15,000 nt of DNA, taken from Eimeria necatrix (Eukaryota > Apicomplexa > Conoidasida > Eucoccidiorida > Eimeriidae). The notes below the pieces were generated by a model. The model saw only the letters and a program-made list of their open reading frames with translations, was not told the origin of the DNA and ran no database searches. Position numbers and translations under genes: made by a program. The stretch is taken from positions 5,001 through 20,000 of the forward strand of contig NW_013654348.1 of assembly GCF_000499385.1 (NCBI RefSeq), written 5' to 3'. Below are positions 1 through 14,424 of this stretch, in pieces (the first letter of the stretch is position 1; each line of letters starts with the position of its first letter).

Positions 1-107
1 ATTTAATTTAATTTAATTTAATTTAATTTAATTAAATTAATTAAATTAATTAAATTAATTTAATTAATTAAATTAATTTAATTAATTTAATTAAATTAAT
101 TTCTCAC
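1..107. repeat. AT-rich pentamer repeat in PCH2 intron
   Basis: Positions 1-100 are ATTTA/TTAAA pentamers in both orientations. They lie just downstream (minus sense) of the GTGAGA donor ending the exon at 210-108, so they are probably intronic. The intron runs off the window. Confidence 0.8.
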
Positions 108-236
108 AATTCCCGAGAAAGCGCCGTAGGCGAGAAAAGGAAGTTTGCGCAAAGTCCGTCCCGAAACTCCTTCGCAGTTTTCGATTATTTCTTTCATCAA
201 TTTTTCATTTCTGAACAATTCAAATAATTAAAACTA

Positions 237-298
<62 letters not shown>

Positions 299-1020
299 AC
301 TCGCTGGCTTCTGGGCCCTGCAGCGGAGAGCAGCAAATGAGAAAGAAATGTCTTTTTCGAAAAGTTTAAACTTGGTATTATATTAAATTAAATTAAATTA
401 AATTAAATTAAATTAGATTAAATTAAATTGAATTGAATTAAATTAAATTAAATTAAATTAAATTAAATTAAATTAAATTAAATTAAATTAAATTTTGTGA
501 CTCACGGGGGGAAAAGAAAGTCTTGTGGGGGCCTCCGGCTGGACGAGCTTCGCGCGGATCTGAAGTGGAAAGCATTAAAAGAAAAGAAAATTAAAAATAA
601 AATAAATCTTTTTTGAAATTAAATTAAATTCAGAATTAAATCTTTTTTGAAATTAAATTAAATTAAATTCAGAATTAAATCTTTTTTGAAATTAAATTAA
701 ATTCAGAAATAAATCTTTTTTGAGATTAAATTAAATTCAGAATTAAATCTTTTTTGAAATTAAATTAAATTAAATTAAATCTTTTTTGAAATTAAATTAA
801 ATTCAGAATTAAATCTTTTTGAAATTAAATTAAATTAAATTCAGAATTAAATCTTTTTGAAATTAAATCTTTTTGAAATTAAATTAAAATCTTTTCCGAA
901 TTAAATCTTTGCATGCAACGAAGTGCTTTGGTTAAATCCGATCTTGAACTGAACTGAGTCCAGAAGAGACTTGAAATGCAGCAAAATGATTTTAATTTGA
1001 ACTCTTTTATCAAAACAAAA

Positions 1021-1063
<43 letters not shown>

Positions 1064-2572
1064 ATTAATTAATTAATTAATTAATTAATTAATTTAATTA
1101 ATTAATTAATTAATTAATTAATTAATTAATTAATTAAATTAATTAAATTTAACTCGCCAGTTCTTCAACGCAGCTTTCCAGAATTGCAAATCTGCAATTT
1201 GCATTTGGGCGGGGTATGTACAGCTTGAGGTCGGCGCGGTCCAGAAACGCCGGATCGCAGCTTTCTGCAAAAATAAAATAAATTAAATTCAAATTTAAAT
1301 TAAAATTAAATTCAAATTTGAATTGAAAATGAATTAAAATGAATTGAAATGAATTAAAATGAATTAAAATGAATTAAAATGAATTAAAATGAATTGAAAT
1401 GAATTAAATTGAATTAAAATGAATTGAAATGAATTAAAATGAATTAAAATTGAATTAAAATGAATTAAAATGAATTAAAATTGAATTAAAATGAATTAAA
1501 ATTGAATTAAAACGAATTGAAATGAAGTAAAATGAATTAAAATGAATTAAAAATGGATTAAAATGAATTAAAATGAATTAAAATTGAATTAAATTGAATT
1601 AAAATGAATTAAATTGAATTAAAATAAATAAAAAAGAAATTTTATTTCCGCAAATCTTTTCAATTCAGTTGCAGCGCCGGAAAGCTCTCGAGACACTTTT
1701 CCGAAAATTTGAAGATTTTAACTTTTTGAAAACTCAAAAGTTTATTTATTTTTATTTCTTTTTATTTATTTTTATTTCTTTTTATTTCTTTTTATTTATT
1801 TTAATTTCGTTTTATTTATTTTTAAATAAATAAAAACAAATAAACAAAAAAGGCCTTTGACGCCCCAAATTGCAGTTTTGCAAAAAGCAAGTCGGAGGCA
1901 GCTGAGAAGCCCGAAGAGGGAAAGAAGAGGAAAAAGAAAAGAAAAAATAAAAAAGATTAAAATGAAAAGAAAAAATAAAAGAAGATTGAAATGAAAAGAA
2001 AAGAAGATTAAAATGAAAACAAAAACACAAAAGAAGACTAAAATGAAAACAAAAGAAGACTAAAGTGAAAACAAAAGAAGACTAAAATGTAAACAAAAGA
2101 AGACAAAAATGAAAAAAAAACAAAAGAAGACCAAAATGAAAATAAAAACAAAAGAGGATTAAATGAAAAGAAAAACAGAAGATTAAAATGAAAATAAAAA
2201 CAAAAGAAGATTAAATGAAAAGAAAAACAAAAGAAGATTAAATGAAAAGAAAAGCAAAAGAAGATTAAAATGAAAAGAAGAAAAGAAGACTAAATGAAAA
2301 GAAAAACAGAAGATTAAAATGAAAAGAAAAGCAAAAGAAGATTAAATGAAAACAAAAACAAAAGATTAAATGGAAATAAAAACAAAAGAAGATTAAAAGA
2401 AAAAAAAGAAGATGAAAAGAAAAAAGAAAATGAAAAGAAAAAAGAAAAAGAAAAGTTGTGAAGTGTTCTGACCTGGCAAGTTGGAAGTGGTGAGAATAAT
2501 TCCGTTTGGACTTTTGCAGAAAAGGTCGATTTGAGTGAGAAGGGCATTGACTGCGCGAGCTGCGTCTGCAGG

Positions 2573-2619
<47 letters not shown>

Positions 2620-2929
2620 GCGCTGCAGCAAGCGCCTCGACCTCGTCAATCAGCAGCACCAAAAACAGGCCTTGCTGCTGCATGCGCTGCAGCAGCAAAT
2701 CGAAAACCCTCACCACCAACTTCCCAGACTCTCCAAACCATTTCGAAAAAAGAAAAGAAGAATTCAAAGACACAAAAAGAAAAGTTTTGAACTTCCGGCT
2801 GAGACGAATGGCCAGCTGCTGCCCCAGCCCTTTGCACAAAGAAGTTTTTCCTGAAATAAAAAACTTTAATTAAATCCAAATTCAAAAAAAATAATACAAG
2901 TTGAACTGCTGTAGCTTCAACGCCTCGCT

Positions 2930-2983
<54 letters not shown>

Positions 2984-3634
2984 GCAGCAGCAGCAGCAGC
3001 AGCAGCAGGCAGCAGCAGCGCTCACCGCTTCCGGGGGGCCCGTGCAGCAGCAAGACTCGGTTCCAAGTGATGAGCTGGAGCAGCAGTTTCAAAAAAGGAC
3101 TTGAAGTTTGAATTTGAAAAGGAATATTTGATGGAAATGAAATTAAAAGATTATTTGAAATTATAAAAAGATTATTTGAAATTATAAAAAGATTATTTGG
3201 AATTATTTTAAAGACTTTTAAAACAATTTCTCACGCTGGAGTCGACGCTGCTGTCGGCAAACAGCAAAGCTGTGAAGGCGTAGTTCAAAAGAGTCTTTTT
3301 GGTTTTTTTTTCGAAGTGCAAATTCGCCCAAAGGCCCTCAAAGTCTGCGTTCGGCAGCAGCCACTGCTGCAGCACTTTTCCACTTTCTGCTTCACTTCCC
3401 AAGTCCAGGGGGCCCCCCTCGAGGGGCCCCTGGAGGGGCCCCTGGAGGGGCCCCTGGGGGCCCTGGAGGGGCCCCTGGAGGGGCCCCTGGAGGGGCCCCT
3501 CGTGCAGCAGGTAGGGCAGCACGGCGAAGCGGGCCTGGCAGTAGGGAAACAGCAGCGGCGCCGCTTCCGTCGAGCTGCTGCTGCTGCTGCTGCTGCTGCT
3601 CGCAAAGGCCGCAGCAAACGGCCCGCTGCAGCCC

Positions 3635-3666
<32 letters not shown>

Positions 3667-3966
3667 CAGCAGCAGCGGGCTGCTGCGCGCGCCCAGCGGC
3701 TCTATGCGAATGGAACTGCAGCAGCGCGCCAGCAGCGGAACGCCCACGCGCTGCGGGTCGTGGCCCCCCAGCGCCACCGTCAGCCCCGAAGAGCCCAACC
3801 AGCTGTTTGCTGCTGCAGTTATTTCGGAAAAAAGATCTTTTGCGAAAGTTTTGCAGCCGATTGCGCAGCAGAAGTCCACCTTGGGCACTTTCGTGCAGGG
3901 GAGGCCGCGCGCGCCCGACGCCGCCGTGCTCGCGCGATTCGCCGCCACCGGAGTCGGAAACTCCAT
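108..3966 (-). CDS. PCH2: PCH2/TRIP13-type AAA+ ATPase, 3' end beyond window
   Basis: Meiotic checkpoint/HORMA-remodelling ATPase; TRIP13/Pch2 uses ATP to unfold HORMA-domain proteins. Exons in transcript order: 3966-3235, 3074-3026, 2850-2473, 1264-1154, 969-950, 559-506, 317-301, 210-108. Phases run 0,1,1,0,0,2,0 and the sum is 488 whole codons. The start ATG (3966) directly follows an in-frame TAA. Residues 203-244 carry the family motif NADFEGLWANLHF. Walker A is HGPPGSGKTS (residues 255-264), split by intron 2 and restored by splicing. Pore-loop-like FSKWFGESGKLV is at about 295-306, Walker B LLIDEVE at 326-332, then sensor 1 ILTTSN, arginine-finger region DPAFLDRADLKLYI (1264-1154) and sensor 2 EGVSGRTLRKLPFLAYG (210-108). 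About 30 C-terminal residues should lie beyond the left edge. The N-terminal half is unusual: poly-Ala, poly-Ser and a GPLQ repeat (residues 157-182). A further poly-Ala run sits just after Walker B. Family assignment is firm; exons 969-950 and 317-301 are inferred from phase. Confidence 0.93.
239..297. repeat. CTG trinucleotide tract in PCH2 intron
   Basis: About 19 uninterrupted CTG units (CAG in the sense of the minus-strand gene) fill most of the 90-nt intron between exons 317-301 and 210-108. Confidence 0.9.
301..317 (-). other. PCH2: Predicted 17-nt micro-exon of PCH2
   Basis: On the minus strand a good pyrimidine-rich acceptor ending CTGCAG precedes 17 nt, followed by a strong GTGAGC donor. 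Read in phase 0 it gives GPEAS plus two bases. These two bases pair with the single leading base of the next exon (210-108) to continue into NEKLMKEI and the conserved sensor-2 block. The intron that follows is almost entirely a CAG repeat (sense strand). Confidence 0.5.
382..494. repeat. AAATT pentamer array
   Basis: Roughly twenty AAATT units with a few substitutions lie in the PCH2 intron between exons 559-506 and 317-301. Confidence 0.9.
603..905. repeat. 34-39 bp AT-rich tandem repeat, about nine copies
   Basis: A unit that starts AAATCTTTTTTGAAATT, continues with one to four AAATT pentamers and ends CAGAATT recurs about nine times. Length variation comes from the number of inner AAATT units and a TTTTTT/TTTTT difference. 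It occupies the PCH2 intron around 560-949 and appears to have grown out of the AAATT pentamer. Confidence 0.85.
950..969 (-). other. PCH2: Predicted 20-nt micro-exon of PCH2
   Basis: The exon at 1264-1154 ends in phase 1, while the downstream chain (559-506, 317-301, 210-108) only stays in the known PCH2 frame if entered in phase 0. A 20-nt exon here, with a TTTCAAG acceptor and a GTTCAA donor on the minus strand, makes exactly that shift. It adds a short SSGLSS-like segment in the variable linker of the family. It is supported by phase and AG/GT ends only, so it is a weak call. Confidence 0.4.
1018..1148. repeat. AAAT array changing into AATT array
   Basis: About 12 AAAT units turn into about 20 AATT units. 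The tract ends a few bases from the GTTAAA donor (minus strand) of the PCH2 exon at 1264-1154. Confidence 0.9.
1268..1640. repeat. ATGAATTAAA-type decamer array
   Basis: Degenerate units of 10-11 bp (AATGAATTAA with ATTGAATTAA variants) fill about 370 bp of the large PCH2 intron (1265-2472). Confidence 0.85.
1738..1845. repeat. TTTATTTC/TTTATTTA repeat
   Basis: Short T-rich units (TTTATTTATTTTTATTTC) inside the large PCH2 intron. The strand bias switches from A-rich (left) to T-rich and back to A-rich at about 1850. Confidence 0.75.
1925..2457. repeat. Purine-rich minisatellite (AAAATGAAAAGAAAACAAAAGAAGATT units)
   Basis: About 530 bp of near-pure A/G on the plus strand (T/C on the PCH2 sense strand), in irregular units of about 20-28 bp built from AAAATGAAAA, GAAAAACAAAAG and AAGATT/AAGACT. 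It begins a few bases downstream of the PCH2 donor at 2472-2471, so it forms the first half of that intron in transcript direction. Confidence 0.85.
2573..2620. repeat. CTG tract read as poly-Ala in PCH2
   Basis: CTG units on the plus strand are read on the minus strand as GCA codons. They encode an alanine run just after Walker B, where other TRIP13 proteins have a short loop before the conserved EPxDAxRxVNAxLTQID block. Confidence 0.9.
2926..3018. repeat. CAG tract in PCH2 intron
   Basis: About 28 CAG units with a CGG interruption lie in the intron (3025-2851) that interrupts the Walker A codons. On the sense strand this is a CTG run starting right after the GTGAGC donor. Confidence 0.9.
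3410..3500. repeat. GGGGCCCCTGGA 15-bp tandem repeat, coding in PCH2
   Basis: Near-perfect units of about 12 bp (GGGGCCCCTGGA) are read on the minus strand as repeated GPLQ. This stretch forms residues 157-182 of the PCH2 N-terminal extension, which is absent from typical family members. Related GC-rich units recur at 13474-13556 and 14688-14872. Confidence 0.85.
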
Positions 3967-4133
3967 TTATAATTGCAAAAAACAAAATAAGAATCAAATA
4001 AACTCCAAATTCCACAGCTTTCCACAAAGTCTTTGCAGAAAACCGAAGATTCAACTTCGAGGCTGCGCGCTGGAGCGCAGCTGTACGTACACCTCAGATC
4101 GCAAGCGCACACGCACTGCTTTCCGCGACGAAA

Positions 4134-4328
4134 ATGGCCGCGAAAAAGTGGAAACTGATCATAAAGCTTGGGAAACTTGAAGGAAAACATGAAATCTTTG
4201 CAGACCAGATCAAAAGGACTAATTTAAATCCTTTTCTGTTCTTTTTTGCCGCTTCTCTGTTGCGCAAAGGCCTCAAATGCGCTTTCTCCTTTTTTCTGAA
4301 GCCTCTTTTTGCAGAAACCGCCACTTAG
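4134..4328 (+). CDS. Possible small ORF or first exon, 64 codons, unrecognised
   Basis: ATG in a favourable context (GACGAAAATGGCC) opens a 64-codon frame starting MAAKKWKLIIKLGKLEGK and ending with a TAG. The second half is Phe/Leu-rich and resembles AT-rich non-coding sequence read through. No family is recognised, and there is no clear donor inside. It could be a real short protein, a first exon, or chance; it sits 168 bp upstream of the divergent PCH2 start. Confidence 0.18.
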   Translation: MAAKKWKLIIKLGKLEGKHEIFADQIKRTNLNPFLFFFAASLLRKGLKCAFSFFLKPLFAETAT

Positions 4329-4372
4329 TGGCCAAAACTAGAAACTAAGGCTGCAGCTCGTTGCTGCACTTT

Positions 4373-4388
4373 TGCATGCATGCATGCA
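4373..4388. promoter_or_regulatory. (TGCA)4 element, overlapping TGCATGCA motifs
   Basis: Four TGCA units give three overlapping TGCATGCA palindromes in the divergent intergenic region. TGCATGCA is the established binding sequence of the Plasmodium ApiAP2 protein PF14_0633, and GCATGC-type motifs occur in coccidian promoters. Use as a promoter element here is inferred from position only. Confidence 0.4.
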
Positions 4389-5399
4389 GCTGCAATTGGA
4401 ATTAAATAGAGCTTTCTTTTATTTTTGAGTTGAAGTTCAGTAGTTCGAAACAGATCTGAGACTGCAGCTGCGGGGAAGCTTTCAGTGGAACTGACACTTG
4501 AACACAGAGTGCGCGGGCTTTGCGGCGTTAAAAGCTTTTCTAAAACATTAAAAGTGTTCTTTTATTTTATTTTATTTCATTTTATTTATTTTATTTAATT
4601 TAAACGAGCTTTCCAGCCGCGTTCCTGCCGCTAGCTCGGCGCTGCAGCGGCTCGCTGCTGCACAGGACATGCAAAGGCAAGACGCGGGAAGCTGAGGGCC
4701 TCCGGAAACTGGAAAACGACCCAGCGAGTGAGAATTTAATTTCGAAATAATAAAAATAAACAAAAGATGAAATTCCGAAAACAAAGAACTGCAGCAAACG
4801 GGGCTTTGTCCTGACACTGAACTTTGGAGTGCAGCAGCAGCGCCTCGCGGCGAGCAGGCAGCTGCGCAGGTACGTGCAAGTCCGCAGCTGATCTGGGCTC
4901 TTTTTTCCAAAATCTGAATTTAAATGCAAATAATAATTGAATTTAAATTTATTTAATAAAATTAAAAACAAAAAGCCCGAAAGAATCCCGCGAACTGCGC
5001 GCACCGGACCTCCGCCGACAGCCCACCCGCGTGCAGCGGCGCCTCTCGCGAGGGCGCCGACGACCAGCGGCCTGGGGCTTGTCTGCGGCGCGCCGCAGCA
5101 GTTTCTTGAATTAAAAACGCAAATTAAATATATTTTAAACAAAAATAAAGTTATTTTTCTGTAAAGGAAAGCAGATCGGGGCCGGTCAGCAGCAGCAGCG
5201 GCCCCCTGTGCATAACCACTGGTGCGCGCGGGAAGCAGAGAGCCCGCCCGAGCCGCCAGACTCATCGCATTTTCGAGTTCAAACGAATGAAATAACAAAT
5301 AAAACAAATAAATTAATTAAAATAGCAAAAAAAACAAATGAAATAACCACTTTTTGCACAAAAAGCGACGCCAGCTCGCTCTCATCGGCCGCGGCAGCA

Positions 5400-11037
<5,638 letters not shown>

Positions 11038-11042
11038 TAAAT

Positions 11043-11091
<49 letters not shown>

Positions 11092-11382
11092 AAACAAACA
11101 AATAAATAATAAACAAATAAATAATAAATGAACAAATAAATAAATAAATAAATAAGCAAATCAAATAATTAATGGAAGATTTATTTATTTATTTATTTAA
11201 ATTTTTAATGAAAAGAAAACGAATGAGTTATGCCAATTGCGGCTGCAGCAGCAAAATTAATTAATTTCAAAATTTAAATAAATTGCAATTTATCAATTAG
11301 TTTATTTTAATTTTAAAAGTTTATTTAATTGTTTTTAATCAGTTTAATAGTCTTTTACTCTGCATGCATTGAAAACAGTCAA

Positions 11383-11520
11383 GGGTTTAGGGTTTAGGGT
11401 TTAGGGTTTAGGGTTTAGGGTTTAGGGTTTAGGGTTTAGGGTTTAGGGTTGGGGGTTTAGGGTTTAGGGTTTAGGGTTTAGGGTTTAGGGTTTAGGGTTT
11501 AGGGTTTAGGGTTTAGGGTT
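11383..11520 (+). repeat. TTTAGGG array, about 19 units
   Basis: Near-perfect heptamers with one GGTTGGGGG interruption at about 11448. The array ends in TTTATGCAG, the start of the decoy exon copy. Confidence 0.95.
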
Positions 11521-11593
11521 TATGCAGGGCGCGGGAAACACCCCCGCGTTGGTGAACAGTTTGTTGACTTCGCTGTGCAACATTTCGCCCTTC
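11521..11593 (+). pseudogene. Truncated upstream copy of the gene 3 first exon
   Basis: 73 bp identical to 11733-11805, including the ATGCAGGGC start. After CGCCCTTC it breaks into TTTAGGG repeats. If translated from its ATG (11522) it would give the same first 24 residues as gene 3, then three repeat-derived codons and a TAG. Confidence 0.8.
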
Positions 11594-11733
11594 TTTAGGG
11601 TTTAGGGTTTAGGGTTTAGGGTTTTAGGGTTTAGGGTTTAGGGTTTAGGGTTTAGGGTTTAGGGGGGTTTAGGGTTTAGGGTTTAGGGTTTAGGGTTTAG
11701 GGTTTAGGGTTTAGGGTTTAGGGTTTAGGGTTT
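11594..11733 (+). repeat. TTTAGGG array directly upstream of gene 3
   Basis: About 19 heptamers with a GGTTTTAGGG and a GGGGGGTTT interruption. It runs right up to the predicted start codon. Confidence 0.95.
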
Positions 11734-13109
11734 ATGCAGGGCGCGGGAAACACCCCCGCGTTGGTGAACAGTTTGTTGACTTCGCTGTGCAACATTTCGC
11801 CCTTCCACAAGGGCCCGTGGTTTATGGTTGAGGGTTTAGAATGTACAGTTTCCGCTCAGGAGTAAAGAACACACGAGCAAGTATTTAGTGCCTAGCGTCT
11901 AGGGTTTAGGGTTTAGGGTTTAGGGTTTAGGGTTTAGGGTTTGGGGCGTGGGTTTTGCCGCAGGTGTTTGACAGCAGCCGTGCTGCGCTGCAGCGCAGCA
12001 GACACTGCATGCAGCAGCAAAGTGGAGGGTTTTGCAAACCTCCATTTGGAAATGCTGCAGAGGGTTTTTTTGGATTTGCAAAACCCTCAAACAAACCCTC
12101 AAACCTTTTTCGAAAAACCCCCCTGGACCCGAGCCCGCCACTTCCTCCGAGACGCCATCCAGGCCAGCGGTAAACCCTAAACCCTAAACCCTAAACCCTA
12201 AACCCTAAACCCTAAACCCTAAACCCTAGACCCTAAACCCTAAACCCTGCCGCTGATTTTAGCCGAAGCTGGGAAGCGCAGTGCGTGGCGACTCGGGGCT
12301 TTCGCTGCGAGGCCTGCCGGGCCCGGCGCGCAGGGTTTAGGGTTTAGGGTTTAGGGTTTAGGGTTTAGGGTTTGGGGTTTGGTGCAGGCGAGACTTTGAG
12401 CGCGGACGAACGGGAGGCTTTGCTAAACCCTTTCGTGCACAAGTTCGGGGCCCCTGCTGCTGCCAACTTCCGGGGTTTGCATTTATTGAAAATGAGATCT
12501 TTTTTATTTCTTTTTCAAAAAGATTTAAATGCAATTAAATGTCTAAACTCGCTGCTGCAGCAAACCCTCAACTCCCTCTCCGCCAGCTGCGCCGCGGACA
12601 TCGCCCGCGCCTTCAGCCGCTTCCTCAAGGAACCCGGTGAGGGTTTAGGGTTTAGGGTTTAGGGTTTAGGGTTTAGGGTTTGGGGTCTGGGGTTTGGGGT
12701 TTAGGGTTTGGATTTAGGGTCTAGGGTTTAGAGTTTAGGGTTTGGGACTGCAGGTGCCGTTCTTTTATTCTGCTGCGTGCCGGCGTGGGGTAGCTGCCTC
12801 CGCTAAACCCTAAACCCTAAACCCTAAACCCTAAACCCTAAACCCTTTTGTTTGCATTTGCAGAACTAGACGAAGAAGGTGAATTGGCTTTACAGCGAGC
12901 AGCAAAACGAGCCACAGCGCAACTACGCAGTGTTCAAATAGGTACGGCCCTAAACCCTAAACCCTAAACCCTAAACCCTAAACCCTCACTCTGAAGCCTT
13001 AAACCCTAGCTCCTGCATCCCTCTTCAGCTTGCCCGAGCAGCAGCAAAGCATCCCACCCACAAGCAGCAAACCCGCATGCATCTCCCCCGCTGCTGCTGC
13101 TGCTGCTGC

Positions 13110-13160
<51 letters not shown>

Positions 13161-13365
13161 AGTGGACGAAGTGAACCCTGCGCGGATAGCTGCGGAGCTG
13201 CGTCGCGTGCATGCGCTGGACTTCAAATCTTTTTATGACTTTTTAATTCTTCCAATGAAAGACTTTTCATCTTCTGCTGCTGAAAAGGAGACTCTGGGGT
13301 GGTGTCTGTACACCCTGGCGCAGCAAAACGCCCGCAGCAGCAGCATGTTCGCCCACGCACGCACT

Positions 13366-13404
<39 letters not shown>

Positions 13405-13577
13405 CCTTCCCAGGTCCGCCGCTGCTTCAAAGATGTCTGGGAAGCAGCTATGACTTTCCACAAACCCCAAATGGGGGCCCCCTGGGGGCCCCAAGAGGGG
13501 CCCCCCGAGGGGCCCCAAGAGGGGCCCCCAGAGGGGCCCCCAGAGGGCCCCCAGGAAGGCTTCGGCAGCGCCGTGGA

Positions 13578-13637
<60 letters not shown>

Positions 13638-13776
13638 GGTGCTGAGCAGGTCGGATGAAGTGTTTCGAGCTTCAGTGATGAAAGACTCCTTTTTGCATGT
13701 TTTGATTTTGCAAAGATTGGGAGTTTTGATGGAGAATTTATTTAATTTCCGAGAAGCTCTGGCGGTGCGGGAAGGC

Positions 13777-13809
<33 letters not shown>

Positions 13810-13812
13810 CCC

Positions 13813-13849
<37 letters not shown>

Positions 13850-14364
13850 AGGCGGCGCTCTTCCGGCGCATGCAGGCGCTTTCCTTCAGCGACTTTGCGC
13901 AGCTGCTTCAGGTGTCTGTACACCTGCTGCCTCTCTCTCTGGCTTTTGTTGCTGCAGCAGCAAAAAGAGATATTAGGGTTTTCTACCTCAGCAGCAGCAG
14001 CAGCGGGGGGGCCCTCTTCCGCCTGGGGGCCCCCAGCAGCAGCAGCAAACTGTACCCTTTCAGCAGCAGCAGCAGCAGCAGCAGCTTCATCTGCAATCCC
14101 CGCTGCAGCCAACTCAGCGCTGCTGTTAATCTCGAGGCCAGAGCCAAAAGAGGTAATTAATTAAATATTATTCAAATATTAATTAATTAATTAATTAATT
14201 AATTAATTATTCGTTTATTCATTTATTTATTTATTTATCTATTTATTTATTTATTTATTCGTTTAAATATTTACGTATTTATTATTTGTTTATTTATTTT
14301 ACTAATTAACTAATTATCCAATTAACTAATTAACTAACTAATAAATTAATTAATTAGACTAATT

Positions 14365-14424
<60 letters not shown>

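Larger units (their letters stand above)
3967..5399. other. Divergent intergenic region with GC-rich islands
   Basis: This lies between the PCH2 start (minus) and the gene 2 start (plus). It alternates AT-rich stretches (4380-4440, 4550-4610, 4905-4980, 5105-5165, 5280-5345) with GC-rich islands (about 4610-4735, 4795-4890, 4985-5105, 5165-5270), a texture like exons and introns. Strong donor-like sites are present on the plus strand at 4728 (GCGA|GTGAGA) and 4870 (GCAG|GTACGT). On the minus strand a strong acceptor-like CTTTCCTTTACAG ends at 5159. No phase-consistent chain of exons could be assembled on either strand. It may hold both promoters, 5'UTR exons or an unrecognised small gene. Confidence 0.5.
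11038..11733. other. Intergenic region between genes 2 and 3
   Basis: It starts with a second TAA and AAAT units (11038-11160, many AATAAA). Then comes AT-rich unique sequence to about 11380, a TTTAGGG array, a truncated copy of the gene 3 first exon (11521-11593), and a second TTTAGGG array ending at the gene 3 ATG. No other gene is seen. An alternative reading is that GTAATA at 11034 is a donor and genes 2 and 3 are one gene, but then the phase (2) would not fit the exon at 11740 (phase 0). Confidence 0.55.

Noticed and set aside
1812..2030. Short Phe-rich minus-strand frame in the PCH2 intron
   Set aside because: It is pyrimidine repeat read as Phe/Ser/Leu and lies inside a well-supported intron.
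3316..3972. 218-codon plus-strand frame opposite the first PCH2 exon
   Set aside because: The minus strand carries the recognisable PCH2 motifs; the plus reading is low-complexity only.
11383..11733. Chromosome end (true telomere)
   Set aside because: Arrays are short, occur in both orientations along 5 kb, and coding exons lie on both sides, so they are internal repeats.
12758..12800. Extra exon after GGGACTGCAG at about 12753
   Set aside because: Available donors leave phase 0 or 2, which do not match the next exon's phase 1.
13030..13162. Coding reading of the CTG run before 13163 as poly-Ala
   Set aside because: It requires an acceptor at 13028 in phase 2, but the preceding exon ends in phase 1; using CTGCAG at 13162 keeps frame.
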